Shown here: piece after piece, positions 41,765 through 51,733 of the stretch
How the letters are laid out: every line of letters starts with the position of its first letter
Numbering within the stretch: the stretch's first letter is position 1
NCBI GenBank assembly: GCA_004557245.1
Contig: SFEL01000011.1
Coordinates: 1-64,000, forward strand
Reading direction: 5' to 3'
Length of the DNA: 64,000 nucleotides
Source of the DNA: Clostridiales bacterium
GTDB lineage: Bacteria > Bacillota > Clostridia > Christensenellales > CAG-138
Program-made: the position numbers and the translations under genes
Notes under the pieces: model-generated
What the model was told of the DNA's origin: nothing
What the model saw: the letters and a program-made list of their open reading frames with translations, nothing else
The model's database searches: none

Positions 41765-42682
41765 ATGGACAGTACAGACAACACGCTTTTGCTGATCCTC
41801 AACCCCGAGGCGGGGCTGAGGTACGCGAGGAAGTTCCTTCCCGAGATAATAGCGCTGTTTACCGATTACGGCTATCAGTGCCTAGTATTCGTTACCGAAA
41901 AGCGGGGGGACGCGACTGAATTCGTTAAAAAATACGGTGGAAGGGTCAAGTGCATAGTGAGCATAGGCGGCGACGGCACCTTCAACGAGACCGTCACCGG
42001 CGTCATGCAGGCGGGCCTCAATATACCGGTGGGCTACATACCGGCAGGCAGCACAAACGACTTTGCCAACAGTCTGCACCTTCCTTCGGATATTATGAAT
42101 GCGGCGAAGAATATAATGGAGGGAGAGCCTGTATCCATAGACGTCGGCAGGTTCCAGCAGAGATATTTTGCCTACGTGGCTTCTTTCGGCGCGTTTACAC
42201 GGGCATCCTACGAGACGCCGCAAAACGTGAAGAACGCCCTGGGGCATCTCGCTTATATACTGGAGGGCATGAAGAGCCTCGCCAGTATCCGCCCGGAGCA
42301 CGTGAAGCTGATAGCTGACGGCAGGACGTATGAGAGCGAACTGCTCTTTGGAGCCGTGAGCAACTCCACCTCCCTTGGGGGCGTGCTGACGCTGGATCCC
42401 GACGTGGTGGATATGAACGACGGCAAGTTTGAGATAATGCTTGTGCATATGCCAAATTCCGCCATAGAGCTCAACGAGATACTTACCGCCATAGCCAGCA
42501 AGCAGTATGAGTGCAGCATGATAGATTTCATACGCACAGACAGGGCGGAGATATTCGCCAGTCCGGATATGGACTGGTCGCTGGACGGCGAGCACCAGAA
42601 GGGCAGCGAGCACATAGTCATAGAAAACATACACGACGCATTGAGGATACTGACCAAAGAGACCATTGGCGGCGAAAAGTAA
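41765..42682 (+). CDS. diacylglycerol/lipid kinase family protein (YegS/BmrU-type)
   Basis: A 305-residue lipid kinase: NPEAGL near the start, IVSIGGDGTFNETVTG (the GGDGT nucleotide loop) and PAGSTNDFANSLHLP. ATG 41765 is preferred, with AGGA upstream; a TTG 9 bp earlier sits too close to it. Phosphorylates a diacylglycerol-like lipid at the membrane. Shares a transcript with yccF. Confidence 0.92.
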   Translation: MDSTDNTLLLILNPEAGLRYARKFLPEIIALFTDYGYQCLVFVTEKRGDATEFVKKYGGRVKCIVSIGGDGTFNETVTGVMQAGLNIPVGYIPAGSTNDFANSLHLPSDIMNAAKNIMEGEPVSIDVGRFQQRYFAYVASFGAFTRASYETPQNVKNALGHLAYILEGMKSLASIRPEHVKLIADGRTYESELLFGAVSNSTSLGGVLTLDPDVVDMNDGKFEIMLVHMPNSAIELNEILTAIASKQYECSMIDFIRTDRAEIFASPDMDWSLDGEHQKGSEHIVIENIHDALRILTKETIGGEK

Positions 42683-42696
42683 ATACCCACACAGCC

Positions 42697-42722
42697 AAAA
42701 CACCCGTCAGGGTGTTTTTTGC
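42697..42722. terminator. bidirectional terminator
   Basis: AAAACACCC (42697-42705), GTCA loop, GGGTGTTTT (42710-42718), then TT; A-run on the other strand. Between convergent lipid kinase and dipeptidase genes. Confidence 0.88.
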
Positions 42723-42733
42723 ATATTCTGAAT

Positions 42734-43687
42734 TTACTTCAGCAGCTTATCCATCAGGCTGAATATGTTCTTGTAGGCCACTTTTTCTATATCTTCCTGT
42801 GAGTAACCCAGTTTTTCAAGCTCGTCTATGAAGCTCTGGCATTCGGAGTGGTTGTGTATGCCGGGGGTGTCGTCGTCAAAGCCGCCGCCAAGATTAAGAT
42901 AGCCGCAGAAGTCGAATCCGCAGCATACATGGTCTATGCCCACAAGGTTGGCTATGTAGTCCGCATGCCTGGCGAGCAGAGCTACAGAAGGCTCCTTTTC
43001 GTCTATGAAGGAGCCGCATATGTTCATGCCTACCACGCCGCCGCGCTCAGCTAAAGCTTTTAGCTGGCCGTCCTTCAGATTGCGCCTTGAGGGGCATAGG
43101 GAGTATGCGTTGGAATGCGAGGCAATGAAGGGCCTTTCCGTGGCGTCGACTATGTCCCAGAAGGTCTTTTCGCTGGCATGGGAAACGTCGACTATCATGC
43201 CCAGACTTTCCATCTCCCGTACAGCGGCGCGGCCAAGCCCGGTAAGGCCATCCCCCGGGCCTTCATGCAGAGCGCCCGCCGCGAAGGCATTGTCTCCGTT
43301 CCAGGTGAGCATACCGTGGCGAAAGCCCAGATGGTACATCATATGTATATAGTCCATATCTCCCTTGAAACCGTCAAAGCCCTCGATGCCCAGCATCACG
43401 GCGGTTTTGCCGGAGGCCGCTATATCCCGTATCTCCCGGGTGTTTTTGGCGATACCGAGGCTATCTGAGCACTTGTCAAACTCCGCAAAGGAGGCGGCGA
43501 GCGTTTCAAACATCGTCTTTTGAGGGTCTCCCAGATCCGGGTCTATCCAGAGGGCATATATGAGGCCGAGCACCTCGCCCTTTTTATAGAGAGGCAGGTG
43601 ATAGCGCCTTAGTATATCGGATTCGCCGGCAAATTTCTTGTTGCGGATATCCGCCATGGCGTCGGAGTGGCAATCGAACAGCTTCAT
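42734..43687 (-). CDS. membrane dipeptidase (peptidase M19)
   Basis: A 317-residue M19 dipeptidase: zinc site DCHSD at residues 4-8, EGFDGF (bridging Glu), SHSNAYSLCPSRRN with active-site Ser/His, and GFDFCGY. No signal peptide, so cytosolic. ATG 43687 follows AAGGAAGG at 9 bp. Cleaves dipeptides, D-configured C-terminal residue tolerated in the family. Confidence 0.94.
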   Translation of the reverse strand: MKLFDCHSDAMADIRNKKFAGESDILRRYHLPLYKKGEVLGLIYALWIDPDLGDPQKTMFETLAASFAEFDKCSDSLGIAKNTREIRDIAASGKTAVMLGIEGFDGFKGDMDYIHMMYHLGFRHGMLTWNGDNAFAAGALHEGPGDGLTGLGRAAVREMESLGMIVDVSHASEKTFWDIVDATERPFIASHSNAYSLCPSRRNLKDGQLKALAERGGVVGMNICGSFIDEKEPSVALLARHADYIANLVGIDHVCCGFDFCGYLNLGGGFDDDTPGIHNHSECQSFIDELEKLGYSQEDIEKVAYKNIFSLMDKLLK

Positions 43688-43706
43688 AAAATGCAACCTT
43701 CCTTTA

Positions 43707-45050
43707 TCATTTAATGTGGTACAGCCACTTTACCCTGCGGTAATAGAAGAAGAACGCTATGTCCGTCACTATCCAGGATATGGGATACGCGAGGCATACG
43801 TTGAGCATGGTTGGGTGGGCGTTGTACACGGTGACTATCCATACTATCCTCAGCAGGCACACTCCAACACCTATTATTATTACTGGGACTATTGCGTCGC
43901 CTATGCCGCGAAGAACTCCTGAAATTATTTCTATGTACGTCCAGGTGAAGTACAGAGGCACCATGTAGAGCATCATCTGCCAGGTCTGGGTGAGAACCTC
44001 TGCATCGTCGGTGAATACCGGCAGCACGAACCTGCCGAGGCCTAAAAGGGCGGCGCTGAACAGCAGCGTTACGCCCATGAACATCTTCAGGCTGAGCTTT
44101 TCGCAGCTGTGCACACGATCCATATGTCCCGCTCCGTAGTTCTGTGCGGCGAAGTTCATTACAGCTATGCCGGCAGCATTGCTGCATGCCCAATAAAATC
44201 CGTCCAGCTTGCCTGTGAGGGACCATGCGGCTACAGTAGCGGTGCCCAGAAGGTTCACGGCCACCTGGATTATCATGTTGGAAATGGCATACATTGAGGA
44301 CTGGAGCCCTGCGGGTATGCCTATGCGCAGCATACGGCCCAGAAGATAACGGTCGATGCATATGCCCTTTATGGTTATGCGGTATGCTTCACTGCTTCGC
44401 ATTAGCTTAACGGTAGCCAGCGCTGCGCTCATTATCTGGGAGGCGATTGTGGCTATGGCCGCGCCGGCTACCCCCATCTTGAGGACTGCTACCAGCAGCA
44501 GGTCGAGGAATATGTTGATCATGCAGCAGATGAAGAGGTATATGAAGGGGCTCTTTGAATCGCCTACTGCGCGGAGCACACCCGCCTCTATATTATACAG
44601 CAGCTGGGCGGTAACGCCGAGAAAAACTATGCGAAGGTATGTTGTGGCTTCAGGTATGGTATTTTCCGGAGACTGCAATATGCGCAGAAAAAACGGCGTG
44701 AAGACAAGTCCGAATATAGTCAGCGCTATGCCGGATATTATACAGAAAGCTACCGCGGTGCCCGTGGCTTTGTGTATGGACTCATCATCCTTTGCGCCGA
44801 AAAGCTGCGCTATGACTACGGCAGAGCCGCCGGAGAGCGCCACAAAGAAGCCTATGAGCAGGTTGGTTATATGGGCGGCGCTTCCGCCTACAGCGGCCAG
44901 TGCAACCGTGCCTGCGAATTTGCCTACGACTATGGCATCGGCAGCATTATAAAGCTGTTGAAACAGGGTTCCCGCGGCGATGGGCAGAAAATAAATTATA
45001 AGCTTTTTGCCGATACTTCCTTCGGTAAGGTCATTTTTAACGTTATTCAT
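43707..45050 (-). CDS. MATE-family efflux transporter
   Basis: A 447-residue, twelve-helix MATE pump: starts MNNVKNDLTEGSIGKKLIIYFLPIAAGTLFQQLYNAADAIVVGKF, the typical first helix with the ATIVD-like residues. ATG 45050 follows GAGG. Exports a cationic drug or metabolite by Na+ or H+ antiport. The dipeptidase gene follows 19 bp downstream. Confidence 0.94.
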   Translation of the reverse strand: MNNVKNDLTEGSIGKKLIIYFLPIAAGTLFQQLYNAADAIVVGKFAGTVALAAVGGSAAHITNLLIGFFVALSGGSAVVIAQLFGAKDDESIHKATGTAVAFCIISGIALTIFGLVFTPFFLRILQSPENTIPEATTYLRIVFLGVTAQLLYNIEAGVLRAVGDSKSPFIYLFICCMINIFLDLLLVAVLKMGVAGAAIATIASQIMSAALATVKLMRSSEAYRITIKGICIDRYLLGRMLRIGIPAGLQSSMYAISNMIIQVAVNLLGTATVAAWSLTGKLDGFYWACSNAAGIAVMNFAAQNYGAGHMDRVHSCEKLSLKMFMGVTLLFSAALLGLGRFVLPVFTDDAEVLTQTWQMMLYMVPLYFTWTYIEIISGVLRGIGDAIVPVIIIGVGVCLLRIVWIVTVYNAHPTMLNVCLAYPISWIVTDIAFFFYYRRVKWLYHIK

Positions 45051-45385
45051 TTCGATAAACCTCACAAATAAGCCAAAATGGCAAAATAAAGCATACATCA
45101 GGAGCAGGGCAAAAACAACTGATTTTTATGTATGATTTCAATATTTACATTTGGATAACAAAAGTATTGGCAGTGGATGCGTATGAGGGCGGCAAATGGC
45201 GGCGGGGCATAGGACTGCGCTGCGGTGGTCGTGAAAACGTCATTACCACCAATTATGAAACCCTATAGCTTTTCCGCTCAAATGACCGTTTTGTAGACTA
45301 AAAAAATTAAACATGAGGTAAAACTTGCCTAAATATATGAAAAACATATAAGAATTATTAAATACACACAGTTTTGATATTTGTA

Positions 45386-45414
45386 TTGACAATAGCTGCG
45401 TGGAGCTTTATAAT
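45386..45414 (+). promoter_or_regulatory. consensus promoter of the sugar-acid operon
   Basis: TTGACA (45386-45391), exactly 17 bp, TATAAT (45409-45414). It lies in a 597-bp gap (45051-45647) that otherwise holds an A/T-rich stretch, an inverted repeat AAAACGTCATT/AATGACcGTTTT (45235-45287) and no gene. The leader to the binding-protein gene is about 225 nt. Confidence 0.92.
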
Positions 45415-45448
45415 TCAATTCATAGGCATAAGTGCGCAAAATGTGACA

Positions 45449-45469
45449 TATGACGTATGACGTATGATG
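45449..45469 (+). repeat. three tandem 7-bp repeats after the promoter
   Basis: TATGACG (45449-45455), TATGACG (45456-45462), TATGATG (45463-45469), 34 bp downstream of the -10 element. Placement suits a repressor site, for example for the FadR-type protein encoded at the end of the operon. Confidence 0.5.
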
Positions 45470-45647
45470 TATTGGAGAAAGTTTGACTGTCGCATATAAA
45501 TCTAAAAATCAATTATATTAAAACAAAATCTTTATCCAGAACGTTATCCCAACAACAAACATTGCGATGGCTTCCTAAAGGCGTTTGACCATGCTCTGAA
45601 ACACGGGCAGGTAAACATAAAAAACAAAAATTCAAGGAGGAACCACA

Positions 45648-47000
45648 ATGAAAAAAGCTCTGTCCCTGATACTGTGCCTCGTAATGGTACTGTCTCTGGC
45701 AGCCTGCGCAGCCCCCGCGGCGGAGGAAACGACCACCCCCGCCGGGACCGGTGAGACCGCGGCGCCCACGGAAGAAGCGGTCGATAAGCCCTTTGAAGGC
45801 CAGACTATCCGTGTAATTCTGGCAAGCCACGACTGGACCACCGCTATCGAGAGCAAGCTTTCAGAGTTCACCGACAAGACCGGCATCAAGCTGGAGTTCG
45901 AAGTCTATCCCGAGGATCAGCTGAGCACCAAGCTTAACGTTGAACTGGCTTCCGGCGGTACCTACATCGATGTTTTCATGTGCCGCCCTCTTCAGGAGGT
46001 ACAGCAGTTCATACAGAACGGCTACCTTGCTGACATCTCCGAAGTCCGCGCAGATCCCGAATTCCAGGCTGACGACTTTATCGCCGCCGCCGCTGACAGC
46101 TATCTCCGCTCCGGCGCTACAGATGGCGTATACTATGGCGTTCCCCTTGTAACCGAGCGTCAGGTGCTCTTTTACAGGAAGGATCTGCTGGAGGCCAAGG
46201 GAGTAGCGGTTCCCACCAACCTCGATGAGCTTATGTCCGCTGCTGCCGCTCTCCACGATCCTGCAAACGGCGTGGTAGGCTTCGTAGGCCGCGGCCTTGC
46301 AAATGCTGCCGTTACCCAGTTCTCTGCATATCTGTATGCCTTCGGCGGTGACTTCATCGACTTTACCAACAACACCGCTATAATCAACACCCCCGAAGCC
46401 GTCAAGGCATTCACATACTATGGCGATCTGCTCCGCAACTACGGCCCCGAGGGCGTGCTGAACATGCACTGGCAGCAGGCTGCCGCCATCTATTCTACAG
46501 GCGGAGCCGCCTTCTGCACTGATGCCGACGCTATCTGGCAGTCCTTCTCTGGCCCGGATACAGACGTATACGAGAATGCCGGCTTTGCCGTAAGTCCTAA
46601 CAACTCTACCTGGAACATCTGCTCTTGGGGGCTGGCTATATCTGCCGGCAGCCCCAACAAGGCAGCTGCCGAGGAGTTCATGAAGTGGGCCGCTGGCGTC
46701 GAGATGACCAAGTACATCCAGACCTCCGGCATATCCTCTGCACGTAACTCCGCTTGGGAAGATCCCGCCTGCACCGCCAACTATCCCGAGGAACTGCTGG
46801 CTGCCATACAGAAGGGCAATGAAATCGCCACCAAGTCCTATGACCGTCCTCTGACCACCTCTGTTTCCAAGGCACGTGACGTCATTGGCACCGTAATAAC
46901 TACCGCCATTGAGGGCGGCGACGTACAGGCCGCTGCCGACAAGGCGAATGTAGAATTTCAGGCGATTCTGGACGCGGATAAAGCCGCTGCCCAGGGTTAA
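45648..47000 (+). CDS. carbohydrate ABC transporter substrate-binding lipoprotein
   Basis: A 450-residue family-1 extracellular binding protein: lipobox Cys20 (SLAACAAP), acidic linker, then the mature domain starting GQTIRVILASHDWTTAIESKL and the hinge/lobe pattern. Ile codons mainly ATC, unlike most neighbours. First gene of a 10-gene operon. Binds a sugar or sugar derivative at the cell surface. Confidence 0.93.
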   Translation: MKKALSLILCLVMVLSLAACAAPAAEETTTPAGTGETAAPTEEAVDKPFEGQTIRVILASHDWTTAIESKLSEFTDKTGIKLEFEVYPEDQLSTKLNVELASGGTYIDVFMCRPLQEVQQFIQNGYLADISEVRADPEFQADDFIAAAADSYLRSGATDGVYYGVPLVTERQVLFYRKDLLEAKGVAVPTNLDELMSAAAALHDPANGVVGFVGRGLANAAVTQFSAYLYAFGGDFIDFTNNTAIINTPEAVKAFTYYGDLLRNYGPEGVLNMHWQQAAAIYSTGGAAFCTDADAIWQSFSGPDTDVYENAGFAVSPNNSTWNICSWGLAISAGSPNKAAAEEFMKWAAGVEMTKYIQTSGISSARNSAWEDPACTANYPEELLAAIQKGNEIATKSYDRPLTTSVSKARDVIGTVITTAIEGGDVQAAADKANVEFQAILDADKAAAQG

Positions 47001-47015
47001 AGCCGAATAGTATCT

Positions 47016-47046
47016 ATGGAGGCGAGGCTTCCCGCCACGCCTCCAT
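47016..47046 (+). terminator. stem-loop after the binding-protein gene
   Basis: ATGGAGGCG (47016-47024), 13-nt loop, CGCCTCCAT (47038-47046), then TTTCC. Likely dampens read-through so that the binding protein is made in excess of the permeases. Confidence 0.7.
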
Positions 47047-47158
47047 TTTCCGATTTTACAGTCATTGAAAAATCTTACCGTAACAAACTTATTGAGCTGT
47101 ATTCCACCGCGTACCGCAGTGATGTGAACCAATCAAGAAATTCAGAGAGTAGGCGCCT

Positions 47159-48040
47159 ATGGGAAAATGGTTTGAAAAACACCTTAGATCTGTATTCTTA
47201 CTGCCGTGCATCATTTTCATAATAATAATGATAATCGCACCGCTGTTATATAACTTTATAATGAGCTTTACGGACTGGTCCATGTCTATAGTAAAGGCAC
47301 CACAGTTCGTGGGTTTAAAAAACTATATCGAGGTATTCGGTGAAAAGCGCTTCACCAATTCCGTATGGCATACCATAGTGTTTGCCGTTATAGCAATAAC
47401 GCTGGAGACGCTGCTTGGCGTTGCCCTTGCAATACTCATAAACAGAAAGTTCCACGGCCGCCGCGTCGTGCAGGCGCTCATGCTGCTGCCAGTAGTAGCT
47501 ACCCCTGTGGCTTTAGGCATGGCGTGGAAGCTGATACTTGAGCCTACCATAGGCTTTGCCAATACCGTGGTGAAATTCCTCGGCATGGCACCGCAAAAAT
47601 TCCTCGCTACGACCAGCTTTGAGTCCATGTTCACGCTCATACTCATCGATGTATGGGAGTGGACGCCCATGGTCATGCTAATGGTCTACGCAGGGCTTAT
47701 GACAATACCTCAGGAGCCTTACGAATCCGCTCTTGTGGACGGTGCTACGCCCTGGCAGACGCTTACTAAGATCACATTGCCTCTTGCGAGCCCCGCGATA
47801 CTCGTAGCGGTGCTGATGAGACTTATAGACGTGGTAAAGACCTTCGATATCATATACGCCACGACCCAGGGCGGCCCAGACTTTGCCACGGAAAATATAA
47901 ATATATACGGCTATTTGAACATGTTTTCGTATTATGAATTCGGCAAGGCAGCCGCCATATCCGTGCTGTTCTTTATAGTGGTAATGGCCATAGGCTGCGG
48001 CTTCCTCAAGGTAAAATCAAAGCTGGAGGTGGAGTACTGA
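47159..48040 (+). CDS. sugar ABC permease 1
   Basis: A 293-residue MalF-type permease with six helices and EAA loop ALVDGATPWQTLTKITLPLASP (about 198-219). Its last base overlaps the start of the second permease. 158 bp after the binding-protein gene. Confidence 0.94.
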   Translation: MGKWFEKHLRSVFLLPCIIFIIIMIIAPLLYNFIMSFTDWSMSIVKAPQFVGLKNYIEVFGEKRFTNSVWHTIVFAVIAITLETLLGVALAILINRKFHGRRVVQALMLLPVVATPVALGMAWKLILEPTIGFANTVVKFLGMAPQKFLATTSFESMFTLILIDVWEWTPMVMLMVYAGLMTIPQEPYESALVDGATPWQTLTKITLPLASPAILVAVLMRLIDVVKTFDIIYATTQGGPDFATENINIYGYLNMFSYYEFGKAAAISVLFFIVVMAIGCGFLKVKSKLEVEY

Positions 48041-48867
48041 TGTCGAAAAAGAATAAGCTGCTGTTCAACTCCATAGGCAAGCATTTTTTGATATACATTG
48101 CCCTGTTTCTCGCGGTATTTCCCATATTTTGGATGTTCCTTTCCTCCTTCCAGCCGAACCAGACCATAATCAATGCCAACAGGGGTATATTTGACTTTGT
48201 GCCTACGTTGGAAAACTACATAAACGTCATTAAAAAATACGATTTCTTAAAGTATTCCTGGAACAGCTTCGTGGTGGCGGCGCTGGCTACGGTGTTCTCG
48301 CTTATAATCGGACTGCCATGCGCATACGTCGTGGCCCGCTTCAAGCTGCGAAAGGCCAGCATGATAGTGCTGCTGGTGCGAATGATACCCGGCATATCCT
48401 TTCTGCTGCCATGGTTCAGCATATTTGCGAGGATGGGCCTTAGGGATACCTATACCGCGCTGATACTCACCCATATGCTGGTGGCGCTGCCGTTTATAGT
48501 TTGGATAATGATCCCCAACTTCGAGAGCATACCCATGGAATTGCAGGAGGCGGCCTGGATAGACGGCTGCACTCAGTATGGCGCATTCTGGCGCATAGTG
48601 CTGAGGCTGTCCATACCTGGCATATTCACCGCGTCGCTGCTGGCATTTATATTCTCCTGGAACAACTTCATGTTCTCCTTGATACTGGCGGGCAGGAACA
48701 CGCTAACGCTGCCGGTGGCCATATTCAATTTCGTATCTTACGCGTATGTGGACTGGGGCGGACTTATGGCGGGCGCGACCATAATCACGCTGCCAATAGT
48801 GCTGCTGTCCCTCTGCCTGCAAAAGTATATAATAAGCGGCCTTACGGCCGGCGCTGTGAAGGGTTAA
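48040..48867 (+). CDS. sugar ABC permease 2
   Basis: A 275-residue MalG-type permease: six helices, EAA loop EAAWIDGCTQYGAFWRIVLRLS and C-terminal LPIVLLSLCLQKYIISGLTAGAVKG typical of this subunit. ATG at 48040 overlaps the previous stop. The ATPase is not encoded here, so a shared MsmK-type ATPase elsewhere is needed. Confidence 0.95.
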   Translation: MSKKNKLLFNSIGKHFLIYIALFLAVFPIFWMFLSSFQPNQTIINANRGIFDFVPTLENYINVIKKYDFLKYSWNSFVVAALATVFSLIIGLPCAYVVARFKLRKASMIVLLVRMIPGISFLLPWFSIFARMGLRDTYTALILTHMLVALPFIVWIMIPNFESIPMELQEAAWIDGCTQYGAFWRIVLRLSIPGIFTASLLAFIFSWNNFMFSLILAGRNTLTLPVAIFNFVSYAYVDWGGLMAGATIITLPIVLLSLCLQKYIISGLTAGAVKG

Positions 48868-48876
48868 ACGGAGATT

Positions 48877-49545
48877 ATGACAAAGAAAGCGAGTAATGGA
48901 AAATACGGGCAAAGAGGATACTTTGACCTGCTCTTTTCAAACTTCTTTCGCTTGATATGTCTCAACCTGCTCACAGTTTTGTGCTGCCTGCCGGCGGTGA
49001 CCATACCCGCGGCGGCATCTGCCGCGTGCCGGTCGCTGAACACGCTGATAATGGGCAATCCCTGCTACTTCTGGCAGGAATACTGGAAGGAGTTCATGCA
49101 GAAGTTTCCGCAAAAGCTTGGCGCATGGCTGATAGCTGTGCTGCTGCCCGTGTCGGTCGGCCTGTGGATAAGAATGCTGGGCGGGAGCGGCAAAGTCTCA
49201 GAATGGGCGTTTACGGTGTTCTTTGCGCTGTCGGCAATCGTGCAGTGCTACTTTTTTCCAATGACAGCCACTGTAGAGCTGCCGGTAACGGCGTGCGTGA
49301 AAAATGCCTTGCTGCTTACGGTGCTGGAATGGAAGAACAGCCTTATCATGCTGTTGGTGCTGTTGGCGCTGGGTTTCGTGGTGTATAACCTTTATCCATA
49401 CAGCATAGCGGCTGTGACGCTGATACTGGTAAGTGCTGCGCTGCTGTTTACCTGCCGCCGCAGCATAGCGGCCTTTGAGAAAAACGGTCTGCTCATCAAA
49501 AACGATAAAACAGAAAATAACCAAATCATCAAGGAGACGCAATAA
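48877..49545 (+). CDS. DUF624 (YesL-like) membrane protein
   Basis: A 222-residue protein with five or so hydrophobic segments, beginning YFDLLFSNFFRLICLNLLTVLCCLPAVTIPAA, the pattern of YesL/DUF624 proteins. These are commonly encoded with family-1 sugar ABC transporters, function unknown. 9 bp after the second permease gene. Confidence 0.9.
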   Translation: MTKKASNGKYGQRGYFDLLFSNFFRLICLNLLTVLCCLPAVTIPAAASAACRSLNTLIMGNPCYFWQEYWKEFMQKFPQKLGAWLIAVLLPVSVGLWIRMLGGSGKVSEWAFTVFFALSAIVQCYFFPMTATVELPVTACVKNALLLTVLEWKNSLIMLLVLLALGFVVYNLYPYSIAAVTLILVSAALLFTCRRSIAAFEKNGLLIKNDKTENNQIIKETQ

Positions 49546-49548
49546 AAA

Positions 49549-50577
49549 ATGAAGGCGCTGGTAATGCACGAATACAACAAGCTCACGTATCAGGACGTTG
49601 AGACTCCTTTACCCAGGGCAGGGGAGGTGCAGATAAAGCTCATGGCCTGTTCGGTATGCGGAAGCGACGTTCACGGATTTGACGGAAGTTCCGGACGAAG
49701 GATACCTCCGATCATAATGGGGCATGAGGCTGCGGGCGTGATATCCGCGCTGGGCGATGGGGTAAAGGGATACAATATAGGAGACAGAGTTACCTTCGAT
49801 TCTACCGTATACTGCAATAAGTGCGATGCCTGCAAGCGGGGCGATGTGAACCTATGCGCGGACAGGCAGGTACTGGGAGTGTCCTGCGGCGATTACCGCC
49901 GCGACGGCTGCTTCGCGGAATACGTTACTGTGCCGGAATACATACTCTACAGGATACCGGAAAACGTTACATTCGTTCAGGCCTCTATGACCGAACCGCT
50001 TTCCATAGCCATGCACGCGGCCACCCGAACAAAGATAACCGCTGAGGACACTGTAGCGGTAATAGGCGTGGGCACAATAGGCATGCTCATACTTCAGGTA
50101 GTGAAGAGCTTCGGGGCGAAGCGCATAATCGCACTGGATATAGACGACGGGCGGCTGGAGTTCGCCAAGAAAAACGGCGCTGCGGATATCATAAACTCAA
50201 AGGCCCCGGACGCTGCACAGCGGCTTGCGGAAATCGCACCTACAGTGGCCATAGACGCTACGGGCATACCTGCTACATTCGACATGTGCGTAAAGTCTGT
50301 GGCGCTGGGTGGCAGGGTGGTAATGGTGGGCAACCTTGCCCAGCATGTGGATTTTCCGCTGCAATACGCCGTCACACATCAGCTGAGTTTCTTTGGCTCC
50401 TGCGCCTCTGCAGGCGAATATCCCGCCTGTTTGAAGCTAATAGCCGAAGGCAAGGTGGATATAGACGGCATGATATCCAAGGTAGTGCCGCTTTGTGAGG
50501 GGGATTACTGGCTGAACAAGGTATACCGCAGGGAGGACGGACTTACCAAGATAGTCTTCCGCTGCAACGAGGAATAG
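49549..50577 (+). CDS. zinc-dependent alcohol/polyol dehydrogenase
   Basis: A 342-residue medium-chain dehydrogenase: catalytic zinc ligands in SVCGSDVHGF and GHEAAG, structural zinc Cys in CNKCDACKRGDVNLC, and NAD loop VIGVGTIGMLILQ. Similar in character to sorbitol/L-idonate/L-threonine dehydrogenases, so it probably oxidises a secondary alcohol of the imported sugar or sugar acid. AAGGAGACG is the ribosome site. Confidence 0.94.
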   Translation: MKALVMHEYNKLTYQDVETPLPRAGEVQIKLMACSVCGSDVHGFDGSSGRRIPPIIMGHEAAGVISALGDGVKGYNIGDRVTFDSTVYCNKCDACKRGDVNLCADRQVLGVSCGDYRRDGCFAEYVTVPEYILYRIPENVTFVQASMTEPLSIAMHAATRTKITAEDTVAVIGVGTIGMLILQVVKSFGAKRIIALDIDDGRLEFAKKNGAADIINSKAPDAAQRLAEIAPTVAIDATGIPATFDMCVKSVALGGRVVMVGNLAQHVDFPLQYAVTHQLSFFGSCASAGEYPACLKLIAEGKVDIDGMISKVVPLCEGDYWLNKVYRREDGLTKIVFRCNEE

Positions 50578-50583
50578 AGGCCT

Positions 50584-51702
50584 ATGGAAAAGATAAGGAC
50601 AGCCGTTATAGGCTGCGGCAAGGTGGGCCATTTCCACGCATATGCATACCAGCACTGCGAAAACAGCCAGCTGGTTGCCTGCCTCGGCAGGAATATGGAA
50701 AAGACCAAAGCTTTTGCCGCCCAGTACGGAATAAGGGCGTATACCGATCTTGAGAGGATGGTCAGGGAGACTGGCGTACAGGCGGTATCCATATGCACGC
50801 CTCACCCGGATCACGGGAATATAGCTGTGCGCTGCTGTGAACTGGGGCTGCACATAGCGGTGGAAAAGCCGCTGGCCGCAAGCCTTGAGGACTGCGATGC
50901 GATGATAGCCGCAGCCAATGAGGCGGGGGTGACTGGCACCACAATATGCCAGCGCCGCTTTTACCGCCCCGCAATGCGGGTAAAGAAGGCGATAGATGAT
51001 GGCAAGCTGGACAAGCCTATACTTGGCACGGTAAATATGCTGGGCTGGCGGGATATGGCATACTACCACAGCGACCCATGGCGCGGAACATGGAAGGGCG
51101 AGGGAGGCGGTGTGCTGATAAATCAGGCCCCGCACCAGCTTGACCTGCTGCTGTGGTACATGGGTGACATAGCAGAGCTTTACGGCGTATGGGACACCCT
51201 TAACCACCCGGAACTGGAAGTTGACGACACTGCCGCCGCCATAATACGCTTCAAGAGCGGTGCCATAGGCAATATAGTCGTAAGCAATTCCCAGAACCCG
51301 GCCCTGTTCGGCAACGTCAGGGTACACGGCTCAAACGGCGCAAGCGTAGGCGTACAGACGGACGGTGGTGCCATGTTTATAGCGGGCGTTTCGGGCATAG
51401 CTGAGCCACCGGTGAACGACCTTTGGACGGTGCATGGCGAAGAGGACATGTTGGAACGGTACAAGGCCGAGGATAGAGCCTTCTTCAACAGCATAGACAG
51501 CATACACTACTTCCATATACGGCAGCTCGAGGACTTTCTGTCCGCCATAATCGGGAAAAGGAAGCCCCTTATAACACTTGAGGACGGCAGAAAGACGGTA
51601 GAGCTGATAACAGGCATATACAGGTCCTGCCGAGACGACATGCCGGTTAAGTTCCCGCTTGCTCCGGAGAATCGGGGCGGATTTGACGGCAGGCTGAAAT
51701 AA
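50584..51702 (+). CDS. Gfo/Idh/MocA-family oxidoreductase
   Basis: A 372-residue dehydrogenase: Rossmann loop VIGCGKVGHFHAYAY (7-21), EKPLA (catalytic Lys region) and a C-terminal alpha/beta dimer domain. Family uses NAD(P) on pyranoses, polyols or inositol derivatives. Starts 6 bp after the zinc dehydrogenase gene, so two redox steps, perhaps an oxidation/reduction epimerisation. Confidence 0.93.
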   Translation: MEKIRTAVIGCGKVGHFHAYAYQHCENSQLVACLGRNMEKTKAFAAQYGIRAYTDLERMVRETGVQAVSICTPHPDHGNIAVRCCELGLHIAVEKPLAASLEDCDAMIAAANEAGVTGTTICQRRFYRPAMRVKKAIDDGKLDKPILGTVNMLGWRDMAYYHSDPWRGTWKGEGGGVLINQAPHQLDLLLWYMGDIAELYGVWDTLNHPELEVDDTAAAIIRFKSGAIGNIVVSNSQNPALFGNVRVHGSNGASVGVQTDGGAMFIAGVSGIAEPPVNDLWTVHGEEDMLERYKAEDRAFFNSIDSIHYFHIRQLEDFLSAIIGKRKPLITLEDGRKTVELITGIYRSCRDDMPVKFPLAPENRGGFDGRLK

Positions 51703-51733
51703 CGCTTTACAACAACCCAAGGAGAAAGCATAT

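Noticed and set aside
45232..45245. Possible CcpA cre site (TGAAAACGTCATTA)
   Set aside because: Only half the consensus fits and it lies about 140 bp upstream of the promoter.
45861..47132. 423-codon open frame on the minus strand
   Set aside because: Antisense shadow of the sugar-binding-protein gene, with no start signals or homology.
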